Shown: positions 26,678 to 34,153 of the stretch, in pieces
Numbering within the stretch: the first letter of the stretch is position 1
How the letters are laid out: each line of letters opens with the position of its first letter
Source of the DNA: Flavobacterium rivuli WB 3.3-2 = DSM 21788
GTDB lineage: Bacteria; Bacteroidota; Bacteroidia; Flavobacteriales; Flavobacteriaceae
DNA length: 64,000 bases
Assembly: GCF_000378485.1 (NCBI RefSeq)
Contig: NZ_KB899974.1
Location: 94,354 to 158,353, forward strand
Reading direction: 5' to 3'
Program-made: the position numbers and the translations under genes
Notes under the pieces: model-generated
The model's database searches: none
Told to the model about the DNA's origin: nothing
Seen by the model: only the letters and a program-made list of their open reading frames with translations

Positions 26678-26769
26678 TTGTTGTGTATTAAATTTATAGG
26701 CTTGTATTTTTTAACGGAGTATAAATTGTAAGAATTTAAAGCTTAAAGATATAATAAATAAGACATAAA

Positions 26770-26795
26770 AAAAATACCTAACAATAGGTATTTTT
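26770..26795. terminator. perfect A/T-flanked hairpin, palindrome copy 2
   Basis: AAAAATACCTA and TAGGTATTTTT form a perfect 11-bp stem with the loop ACAA. A and T runs on both sides let it work on either strand. It lies 137 bp beyond the first T9SS gene and 90 bp before the patatin-like gene, so it may be a second terminator. It resembles the element at 98-126. Confidence 0.55.
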
Positions 26796-26875
26796 CAGTA
26801 TATGAGTTACTTAAGTTTTTTATTAGGTTTAAAATAATGAAAATTTAATATTATTAAGGTTTACCAATATAAGTA

Positions 26876-26906
26876 AAAAGCCCGAAAATTATATTTCCGG
26901 GCTTTT
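26876..26906 (-). terminator. terminator of the T9SS cargo gene at 26932
   Basis: AAAAGCCCG and CGGGCTTTT pair across a 13-nt A/T-rich loop; on the minus strand a T run follows. It begins 25 bp after the stop codon of the upstream gene. Confidence 0.8.
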
Positions 26907-26931
26907 GTATGAAGTAGCTATTTAAGACTAA

Positions 26932-27876
26932 TTAATTCTTAACAACCTTTTTTGTTACAGTTCCCTGGTTAGATGTTATGTTTAACATGTATATGCCTGC
27001 AGAAAGGTCTGCAATGTTTAATTCGGCATTAGCAACACCGGTAAACTGGTTGGTTTTAATTACGCGTCCGTTCAGGTCAGTAACAGATATGCTGTTTACA
27101 AGTGCGTTATTGTTGTTTGTAATGTTAATAACGGTTGAAGCCGGATTAGGAGACACAGAAAATGTAGTGGCTATAGCTTTATGTAAACCTGCAGTTTCTG
27201 TAACTACACTAATATCATCTACATAATGAACTGTAGTCAAAGCGTCATGCATATAGGTAATAGCATCTACACCGCCTCTATATAACACACCAGAACCTAC
27301 TAATACATCGTTAACATAATAATCTACAGTATTAGCATTAATATTAAACGTTTCTTTTACGGTATACCATGTATCAGCATCAAAATTTCTAACAGGTAAA
27401 GCAACATAACTATAGCCATAAGCATCAAAAGGTTCGTTGTAGCTTGTTAAAATCTGAATATGACCTTCATAGTCAAAGTCAATACCGGATGTTTGTACTA
27501 ATTCTCCATCTATCATGGCACTTGTTCCCAATACCATATCCGATCCGAAGTCAACATCTCTGCCTGCAGCATACAATTTTTGTGTAATGCTAAAAACATT
27601 ACCCGGGGTAATCATTTTTGATGCATGGATATCGCCAAAGTCTATATTAGTAGTACTCGGAAACTTAATGGCGTTTGTTCCCAATTCATCAGATACTATA
27701 ACATTTATAGCATTTGGTGCAGTAGCATTGCCATCATCTGTAACAATCCAGCCGTTCTGGCCACTTAACTGGCCCAGGGTAAACCCTTCAGTTGTTTCAA
27801 AAGAAATTGTTTCCTGTGCATTAATACCAGTAAGGGCGCCCAGCATAAGCGTGGCTAATAGTAATGTTTTTTTCAT
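26932..27876 (-). CDS. secreted protein with T9SS C-terminal sorting domain (paralogue A)
   Basis: A 314-residue protein with a Sec signal peptide (MKKTLLLATLMLGALTGINA, cleaved before QE). Residues about 20-230 form an uncharacterised beta-rich domain opening with FETTEGFTLGQLSGQNGW. The last 75 residues are a type A Por sorting domain: FSVSPNPAS, ISVTDLNGRVIKTNQF, LSAGIYMLNI, ending TKKVVKN. It will cross the outer membrane through the type IX system and be anchored or released. The next gene upstream encodes a paralogue with the same layout. The central part resembles a lectin/glucanase-like sandwich, but no catalytic residues are recognised. Confidence 0.85.
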   Translation of the reverse strand: MKKTLLLATLMLGALTGINAQETISFETTEGFTLGQLSGQNGWIVTDDGNATAPNAINVIVSDELGTNAIKFPSTTNIDFGDIHASKMITPGNVFSITQKLYAAGRDVDFGSDMVLGTSAMIDGELVQTSGIDFDYEGHIQILTSYNEPFDAYGYSYVALPVRNFDADTWYTVKETFNINANTVDYYVNDVLVGSGVLYRGGVDAITYMHDALTTVHYVDDISVVTETAGLHKAIATTFSVSPNPASTVINITNNNNALVNSISVTDLNGRVIKTNQFTGVANAELNIADLSAGIYMLNITSNQGTVTKKVVKN

Positions 27877-27958
27877 AATTTAAAATTTTGGCAAAACTAA
27901 CAATATTAAAAATAACGAGTAAGTATTTTTTGTATTGTTTTTAAATATTCCTAAATAA

Positions 27959-27991
27959 AATAAGGCTGAAACGGGTAGTTTCAGCCTTATT
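27959..27991 (-). terminator. terminator of the T9SS cargo gene at 28012
   Basis: AATAAGGCTGAAAC (27959-27972) and GTTTCAGCCTTATT (27978-27991) are a perfect 14-bp stem with a 5-nt loop. On the minus strand TTTA follows. It ends 20 bp past the stop codon and separates the two paralogues. Confidence 0.85.
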
Positions 27992-28011
27992 AATACGTGT
28001 TACTAGAATTA

Positions 28012-28956
28012 CTATTGCTTAAAGATCTTTTTTGTTACAGTTCCTCTATCAGATGCTATATTCATCATATAAACACCTGCCGAAAGTTCACTTAGATTTA
28101 TTTGTGCATTTACAACACCGGTTAGTGTAAAAGTTTTTACTGTACGGCCATTCAAATCTGTAATAGTAATGCCGTTTACAATTGCATTACCGTTATTGGC
28201 GATGGTTACACTATTTGTTGCAGGGTTAGGAAATACCGAAAATTTCGTAGCATCCACTTTATCAATACCTGCAACATCTGTAGATATTACAATATTATCT
28301 GCATAAAATGACGTGGTGTAATCATCAAACTTATAAGCAATTGCATCCACTCCCTGACCTGCCGGCAGGGTTGCGGTATATACTAATTGATTATTTAAAT
28401 AATATTTTACAGTACCTGCAGTAAGGTTAAATGTGGTTTTTATATGGTACCATGTCTGGTCCTGAAATGTACCAACCTGTTCAAAATCATATTCATCTTC
28501 AATAGCGTCATAATTTGAAAGCACGCTGATAGTTCCGTCATATTCAAAGCTAAAAGCAGAATTTGGTATTGTGTTTTCACCTTGTATGTCAACTGTAACA
28601 AAGCCAAGATCAGAACCGTCAGTTTCGTCAATACCATCAATAAACACATCCTGTGTAATACTAAATGTAGTACTTCCCGGTGTTACAAATTTATAAACAT
28701 CATAAAGTAAGGTATTATCCTCTTCATCAGCTACAAATTTTAAAGAGTTAGTGCCATCGCTATGCTGGCTTGTAGATATTACTATATTGTTTGGGCCGGT
28801 ACCTCCATCTTCATCATCCTCAACCGTCCAGCCATTCTGTCCGTGAAGGGCGCCGGTTGTGTAACCTTCAGATGTTTCAAAAGAAATATTTTGCTGTGCA
28901 CTGGCAGCATAATGGCCTGCAAATAAAAGTGAGGCAAAGAGTAGTGTTTTTTTCAT
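28012..28956 (-). CDS. secreted protein with T9SS C-terminal sorting domain (paralogue B)
   Basis: 314 residues from the ATG at 28956; six upstream codons are open but weaken the signal peptide (MKKTLLFASLLFAGHYAASA). It matches paralogue A in plan: FETSEGYTTGALHGQNGW at the start, a beta-rich body with many Asp/Glu that could bind calcium (DDEDGGTGPNN), then a sorting domain FSVFPNPATNSVTI, TDLNGRTVKTFTL, LSAGVYMMNI, TKKIFKQ. Tandem duplication is likely. Each gene has its own terminator, so they are separate transcripts. The molecular function is unknown. Confidence 0.85.
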   Translation of the reverse strand: MKKTLLFASLLFAGHYAASAQQNISFETSEGYTTGALHGQNGWTVEDDEDGGTGPNNIVISTSQHSDGTNSLKFVADEEDNTLLYDVYKFVTPGSTTFSITQDVFIDGIDETDGSDLGFVTVDIQGENTIPNSAFSFEYDGTISVLSNYDAIEDEYDFEQVGTFQDQTWYHIKTTFNLTAGTVKYYLNNQLVYTATLPAGQGVDAIAYKFDDYTTSFYADNIVISTDVAGIDKVDATKFSVFPNPATNSVTIANNGNAIVNGITITDLNGRTVKTFTLTGVVNAQINLSELSAGVYMMNIASDRGTVTKKIFKQ

Positions 28957-29230
28957 GATTGTGATTTTCAACAAAACTACTATTATAACTGAAATGAACT
29001 AATTTTTTTTGCTTATATGATGACAAAAACAACAATAATTTTACTAAAATATGACTTTGCTATTGTCTGTAGCAGTTATATTTATCATGTAATAAATTTA
29101 CAAGTATTCCATTTAAATTTACAAGATAGTTTGTAATTATATTCTGAAATTTGCGTGTATTGCTTTACAAAATTATAATGTAATTTTATAAGCAGTAAAT
29201 AATAACTTTACAAATTAATAATTTATAATT

Positions 29231-30271
29231 ATGGAATACAGACAATTAGGGGCATCCGGTTTATTTGTTCCGGTTCTAAGTTTTGGTACGGCTACCTTTG
29301 GCGGCAGCAACGATTTTTTTAAGGCATGGGCAAGCACAGATGTGGCCGAGGCTACACGTTTAGTAGATATATGTATGGAGGCCGGCGTTAACCTTTTTGA
29401 TACCGCCGATATTTACAGCGATGGCTTATCTGAAAATATATTGGGTAAAGCCATAAGCCATTTACAGCGAGATAAACTGCTCTTATCATCTAAGGCTACG
29501 TTTACTTTTGGCGATGCGCCTAATAACCAGGGATCGTCCCGCCATCATTTGCTAAAACAGATAGAGGGCAGCCTTACAAGGCTTAAAACCGATTATATTG
29601 ATATTTACCACATGCATGGTTTTGATGGCAACACACCTGTAGAAGAAACCTTACGCACACTTGATGATTTGGTTCAGAGTGGTAAGGTGCGTTATATCGC
29701 GGCTTCTAACTTTTCCGGCTGGCACTTAATGAAATCTCAGGCAGTGAGCGAAAAATATAGGTGGAATAAGTATGTGGCTCACCAGGTTTACTATTCGCTT
29801 ACTAACAGAGAATATGAGTGGGAGTTAATGCCACTGGGCATCGACCAAAAAGTAGGCGCTATAGTATGGAGCCCGTTGGCAGGCGGCAGGCTGGGAGGCA
29901 AGTTTAGCCGAAGCAAAGACTGGCCTAATACAGGCAGGGTGTCTGATGGTGGCAGCCCGGTACCCGAAAGTGCAGTAGAGAAGGAACACCTGTTTAAAAT
30001 AACCGATGCCCTGGAGGATGTTGCTGAAGAGACAGGAAAATCAGTACCGCAGGTAGCGATAAACTGGTTGTTACAACGCCCTACGGTATCAAGCGTAATA
30101 ATAGGTGCACGAAACGAAGAGCAACTTAAACAAAATCTCGAAGCCATAGGGTGGAACCTTACCACAGACCAGGTAAAAAAACTGGATGAAGCAAGCGAAG
30201 TTGCCACGATATATCCATACTGGCACCAAAGGCAAAACCTTACGCTAAACCCTCCGCCAAAATTTTATTAG
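29231..30271 (+). CDS. aldo/keto reductase, YdhF/IolS-like
   Basis: A 346-residue NADPH-dependent reductase. The tetrad is visible: Asp and Tyr in FDTADIYSDG, Lys in LLSSKATF, His in YHMHGF. The C-terminal part has SVIIGARNEEQLKQNL, the cofactor phosphate loop. Longer than the enzyme at 10089 and only distantly similar to it, so not a recent duplicate. The insertion with LAGGRLGGKFSRSKDW is typical of the AKR11/AKR12-type bacterial subfamilies. Divergent from the T9SS genes and followed by its own terminator. Substrate unknown. Confidence 0.9.
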   Translation: MEYRQLGASGLFVPVLSFGTATFGGSNDFFKAWASTDVAEATRLVDICMEAGVNLFDTADIYSDGLSENILGKAISHLQRDKLLLSSKATFTFGDAPNNQGSSRHHLLKQIEGSLTRLKTDYIDIYHMHGFDGNTPVEETLRTLDDLVQSGKVRYIAASNFSGWHLMKSQAVSEKYRWNKYVAHQVYYSLTNREYEWELMPLGIDQKVGAIVWSPLAGGRLGGKFSRSKDWPNTGRVSDGGSPVPESAVEKEHLFKITDALEDVAEETGKSVPQVAINWLLQRPTVSSVIIGARNEEQLKQNLEAIGWNLTTDQVKKLDEASEVATIYPYWHQRQNLTLNPPPKFY

Positions 30272-30295
30272 TAAACACGTTTCAATAAACAACAG

Positions 30296-30316
30296 AACAG
30301 CTCTAATGGGCTGTTT
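30296..30316 (+). terminator. terminator of the aldo/keto reductase at 29231
   Basis: AACAGCTC and GGGCTGTT pair (one G-T) around the loop TAAT, followed by TTGCTTTTTA. It starts 24 bp after the stop codon and also faces the convergent phosphoglycerate mutase gene. Confidence 0.8.
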
Positions 30317-30341
30317 TGCTTTTTACTATAGTTTATTGTAC

Positions 30342-30974
30342 TTATTTTGTGGCAGGTTCCGGTGCCGCGTTGGCTAAATAATGGGCATCAAGAAGTTGCA
30401 TATCGCTTGTAAATGTGTACAGCCTTGGTATGCCCGTAGCTATATTTATACCGGTAATATCGGTAACGCTAATATGTTCAAGGTACATCATTAGCGCCCT
30501 AAGGCTGTTGCCATGTGCTACTATCAACACATTTTTGCCTGCCTGTAACTGTGGTGCTATTTCTTCGTTATAGTACGGTATTACCCTGTTGTAGGTATCT
30601 TTAAGGCTTTCGCCGTTGGGCGGCGCTGTATCATAACTCCGCCTCCATAGCACTAATTGTTTAGTGCCGTACTGCTTTTCTACTTCGGCTTTATTAAGTC
30701 CCTGAAGGCTACCATAATTGCGCTCATTCAATGCTGCCGATCGTATAACCGGTATTGTTGTACCTATTTTTGACAATACGATATTTAAGGTATGCATCGC
30801 CCTGTTAAGCATAGAGGTATAGGCTACATCTACATGAAAATCCTGAAGAAGGTTTCCGGCAAGGGCAGCTTCCTGCTCGCCGGCGGGTGTAAGGTCTATA
30901 TCTGTATCGCCTGTAAACCTGTTTTCCAGGTTCCAGACAGACTGCCCGTGACGTAATAATATTAAAACCGGCAT
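30342..30974 (-). CDS. gpmA: 2,3-bisphosphoglycerate-dependent phosphoglycerate mutase
   Basis: A 210-residue glycolytic enzyme converting 3- to 2-phosphoglycerate. The histidine phosphatase signature LLRHGQSVWN holds the phospho-His (about H9), followed by RFTGDTDIDLTPAG, the conserved NERNYGSLQGLNKAE and the second His in AHGNSLRALMMYLE. It is shorter than the 228-250 residues of many dPGM proteins, mainly at the C-terminus. Gene stands alone. Confidence 0.92.
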   Translation of the reverse strand: MPVLILLRHGQSVWNLENRFTGDTDIDLTPAGEQEAALAGNLLQDFHVDVAYTSMLNRAMHTLNIVLSKIGTTIPVIRSAALNERNYGSLQGLNKAEVEKQYGTKQLVLWRRSYDTAPPNGESLKDTYNRVIPYYNEEIAPQLQAGKNVLIVAHGNSLRALMMYLEHISVTDITGINIATGIPRLYTFTSDMQLLDAHYLANAAPEPATK

Positions 30975-30997
30975 ATAAAATAGTATAGAAGTTCTTA

Positions 30998-31005
30998 CAA
31001 ATATA
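30998..31005 (-). promoter_or_regulatory. -7 box of gpmA
   Basis: TATATTTG on the minus strand matches TAnnTTTG and lies 23 bp before the gpmA ATG. No TTG at the proper -33 distance was seen. Confidence 0.45.
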
Positions 31006-31198
31006 GCCCATTTGCGTACTCGTTATACCTGTAAAAAGTATTTAAGAAAACAATAACAGCCTGTCTTTAAATGAAACGCGCTATCGGGATTAAGTAAACT
31101 TTATGAATTATATAAATTCCTGATTTTACTATTACCAAATTATTATTATGCTGTACAAAATATATAATTTTTTGTATTTTAGCCGCTAATATCTATAT

Positions 31199-31780
31199 AT
31201 GCTTCAGCTACCGGAATCTCAATTTATACTTGGCAGGTTAACCAATGAATTAGCTCCCCATTTGCATTACCACACGGTTAAGCATACGCTCGATGTATAT
31301 AATCATGCGGCTTATATAGCTAAAGAGGAGGCCATAAACGTTGCCGATACAAAACTGCTGCTTATTGCCGCTTTATATCATGATTCGGGCTATTTAACAC
31401 AAAGTGACGGGCATGAGGCCATATCTTGTAAAATTGCAGCGGAGGTTTTACCCAATTACGGCTACAATGCTGCCGATATAGATACGATTTGCCGCATTAT
31501 AATGGCTACGAAACTGCCACAAAACCCGCACTCTAAAACGGAAGAAATTATTTGCGATGCCGACCTTGATTATCTGGGCCGTGACGATTTTTTTAAAACC
31601 GGCCACGGGCTGTATCTTGAAATGCTTACTGCCGGTAAGGTTAGTAATGAAGATGACTGGAACCGCCTGCAAATAGATTTTTTGCAAAAGCACCATTACT
31701 TTACAAAAACAAACCTGCAACAGCGTAACGCCAAAAAACAGGAAAACCTAACTATACTACTATCTAAGAATACATTATAA
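31199..31780 (+). CDS. HD-domain phosphohydrolase
   Basis: A 193-residue metal-dependent hydrolase. HD superfamily residues are present: YHTVKHT (first His), YHDSGY (the HD pair), a helix with the later His, and CDADLDYLG (last Asp). The family includes nucleotide and cyclic nucleotide hydrolases; substrate unknown. The stop overlaps the start of the next gene (TAATG), so the two are coupled. Start ATG at 31199 directly follows an AT-rich leader. Confidence 0.82.
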   Translation: MLQLPESQFILGRLTNELAPHLHYHTVKHTLDVYNHAAYIAKEEAINVADTKLLLIAALYHDSGYLTQSDGHEAISCKIAAEVLPNYGYNAADIDTICRIIMATKLPQNPHSKTEEIICDADLDYLGRDDFFKTGHGLYLEMLTAGKVSNEDDWNRLQIDFLQKHHYFTKTNLQQRNAKKQENLTILLSKNTL

Positions 31781-32649
31781 TGAAAGAACTTTTTGCTAAA
31801 CATACTATTGTAGATGTACTTTATGCCACCGCCGGTATTCTTTTTTGTGGTTTTGCATTAAAGGGCTTTTTAGTACCTAACAGTTTTTTTGACGGAGGTA
31901 TTACAGGTTTATCGCTTTTATTACATGAGCTATACCACTGGCCCATAAGTGTTGTAATTGTAGTGGCAAACCTGCCTTTAATAATTATGGCGGGCTTTCA
32001 GGTAAATAAGGGGTTTGCCATAAAAACCTTTTTGGCAATTATAGGCCTTGCACTATGCCTGCAATTTATTCCGTACCCGGAAATTACATCAGATAAATTA
32101 CTGGTATCTATTTTTGGAGGTGTTTTTATGGGAATAGGCATTGGCCTTGCCATGCGTGGTGGTTATGCGCTCGATGGGGTAGAGGTACTGGCATTATATA
32201 CAGGCAAGCGCATAAGCTTTACCATAAGCGAAATAATACTTGGTATTAATATAATAATATTCTTAGTTGCGGCTGTAGAGTTGGGTTTGCCCACGGCATT
32301 GTACTCTATATTAACGTATTATTGTGCATCGAGAACCATAAACTTTGTAGTAGAGGGCATTGAGGAATTTAATGGTGTAACTATAATAAGCGGCCAGAGC
32401 GAACTTATAAAAGAAGAACTTGTAATGACCCTGGGCAAGGGTATAACCATTTATAAAGGCGAAAGAGGCTTTCTTAAGGACAGTTATAACATAAGTCAGC
32501 CATGCGATATTGTTTTTACAGTAGTAACACGTTTAGAACTTAGGCGCCTTAAAAACATTGTACACGAACTGGACCCAAAAGCATTTGTATTTACTAATGT
32601 TATTAAAGAAACGGCCGGCGGGGTATTAAGCCGCCATGCCAGGCATTAA
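31780..32649 (+). CDS. YitT family membrane protein
   Basis: A 289-residue inner-membrane protein. Five or six transmembrane helices (about residues 10-190) belong to the YitT family, including GFALKGFLVPNSFFDGGITG. The cytoplasmic end is a DUF2179 domain (VTRLELRRLKNIVHELDP, AFVFTNVIKETAGG). Function is unsettled. It overlaps the HD gene by one base. Its stop lies only 3 bp from the stop of the convergent cyclase gene, with no terminator between. Confidence 0.88.
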   Translation: MKELFAKHTIVDVLYATAGILFCGFALKGFLVPNSFFDGGITGLSLLLHELYHWPISVVIVVANLPLIIMAGFQVNKGFAIKTFLAIIGLALCLQFIPYPEITSDKLLVSIFGGVFMGIGIGLAMRGGYALDGVEVLALYTGKRISFTISEIILGINIIIFLVAAVELGLPTALYSILTYYCASRTINFVVEGIEEFNGVTIISGQSELIKEELVMTLGKGITIYKGERGFLKDSYNISQPCDIVFTVVTRLELRRLKNIVHELDPKAFVFTNVIKETAGGVLSRHARH

Positions 32650-32652
32650 CAG

Positions 32653-33696
32653 TTATTCGGCAACCTCGTAGGTAACTACGGGTTTTACCTTGTTTTTTAA
32701 AGTAAACTCGCCTGCAGGATTGCACTTAAATGATTCTTTTGCCTTGTGGTATATTTCTTCTGTAATAAGTATCTGCCCTGCCTTAGCAACAGATTGTAAT
32801 CGTTGCGCCAGGTTTACAGCATCGCCTATTACTGTGTAATCGAGCCTTTTTAAAGATGCCGAACCAATATTACCCGATACCATTTCGCCCGAGTTTATCC
32901 CTATCGATATCTCGGGTTTAAAAGTTTTCTCACCGGCAATAAGCTCTTCGGTATTTTTAATTTCTTCGCGTATGGCCAATGCGGCATCTATAGCCCTGTC
33001 CAGGTGAAATTCTCCCCTAAAGACCGCCATAACGGCATCGCCCATAAATTTATCTACGTGTCCATTCTGGGCTATGATACCGGCAACAATTTTATCAAAC
33101 AAACCGTTTAAGAGTGTCACTACTGTATTAGCCGGAATTTGTTCTGTAATAGAGGTAAAACCACACACATCTATAAACATAACAGTAGCATCAAGTACTT
33201 CGTTTTTAAGCAGGCTGGTTTCAAACTCTTTATGTGCCATAAAGTTTAGCACATTCTCGTCTACATACATTTTAAGTATGTTATTTTCTTTAATGGCCTT
33301 AATAGTTTCCTGCATTTGCCTTACATGCACAACTGTTTTTTGTATGGTAAGGTCAAGGTCATCAAAATCTACAGGTTTAAAAACAAAATCAAACGCCCCT
33401 TTATTCATGGCAGACCGTATGTTTTGCATATCTCCGTAAGCAGATACCATAACTGCCTTAAGTGTTGGGTTAACTTCTGCAAGGCGTGTTAAAAGCGTAA
33501 GCCCGTCCATTACCGGCATGTTTATATCGCTTAATATAACTTCCAGGTCCGGGTGTTCTTTTATTCTTTCAAGGGCTTCTTCGCCATTTTGTGCGAAGAC
33601 AAATTCGTATATGTTTTCGCGTATTTTTTTGCGGAACTTTTGTTTTACGAGTATCTCAAGATCCGCTTCATCATCTACTACAAGTATTTTAGACAT
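32653..33696 (-). CDS. response regulator with class III adenylyl cyclase output
   Basis: A 347-residue REC-cyclase fusion. The receiver has VVDDEAD at the pocket, phosphoacceptor D57 (LSDINMP) and K107. A coiled linker (about 115-160) leads to a class III cyclase domain: metal ligands D176 (FIDVCGFT) and D220 (MGDAVMAVF), adenine-selecting K216 and D286, transition-state N295 and R299. That set predicts an adenylyl, not guanylyl, cyclase with all catalytic residues present. It is the last gene of a six-gene operon, so phosphorylation by the four kinases upstream probably sets cAMP production. Confidence 0.9.
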   Translation of the reverse strand: MSKILVVDDEADLEILVKQKFRKKIRENIYEFVFAQNGEEALERIKEHPDLEVILSDINMPVMDGLTLLTRLAEVNPTLKAVMVSAYGDMQNIRSAMNKGAFDFVFKPVDFDDLDLTIQKTVVHVRQMQETIKAIKENNILKMYVDENVLNFMAHKEFETSLLKNEVLDATVMFIDVCGFTSITEQIPANTVVTLLNGLFDKIVAGIIAQNGHVDKFMGDAVMAVFRGEFHLDRAIDAALAIREEIKNTEELIAGEKTFKPEISIGINSGEMVSGNIGSASLKRLDYTVIGDAVNLAQRLQSVAKAGQILITEEIYHKAKESFKCNPAGEFTLKNKVKPVVTYEVAE

Positions 33697-33698
33697 TA

Positions 33699-34079
33699 TT
33701 ATGTAAGGTGTTTAAGCTTGTCTTTTAGTAAATTAAAATCAAGTGGTTTGGTTAAAAAATCGTTGGCGCCGTTTTGCATGGCCTGTCTGTGGTTTTCGTC
33801 GTCGCCATAAGCAGTTACCATCATTACTACAGGCGGTGGTGCGCTGTATTGTGTCCTTATTTTAGACAGCAGCTCTATACCGCTCATGCCAGGCATATTT
33901 ATATCAGATAATATAAGCACTACTTCAGAGTAATGGTCTGTAAGATACTTCAAGGCTTCCTCTCCGGAAAGGGCAAAATCAAATTCAACTTCCTCATTTT
34001 TAATTTCTTTCCTAAACCGTTGCAGGAAAAGTGGCTGTACATCGGCCTCGTCATCTACTACTAATATTTTTATAGCCAT
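33699..34079 (-). CDS. stand-alone response regulator receiver
   Basis: A 126-residue single REC domain. Acidic pocket VVDDEAD, phosphoacceptor D59 in LSDINMPG, switch Thr in MMVTAYG and Lys in FLTKPLDF. It resembles the receiver of the cyclase gene 2 bp downstream, so they may be a duplicated pair. Either it competes with that receiver for phosphate from the kinases, or it is a phosphate sink. No output domain. Confidence 0.88.
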   Translation of the reverse strand: MAIKILVVDDEADVQPLFLQRFRKEIKNEEVEFDFALSGEEALKYLTDHYSEVVLILSDINMPGMSGIELLSKIRTQYSAPPPVVMMVTAYGDDENHRQAMQNGANDFLTKPLDFNLLKDKLKHLT

Positions 34080-34153
34080 GCTGAAAATTTGTTGTTTGGA
34101 AACGCTGCAATATAGTTAAATTACACTTAAATTCCTGAGCCCTGAGCAAATGT

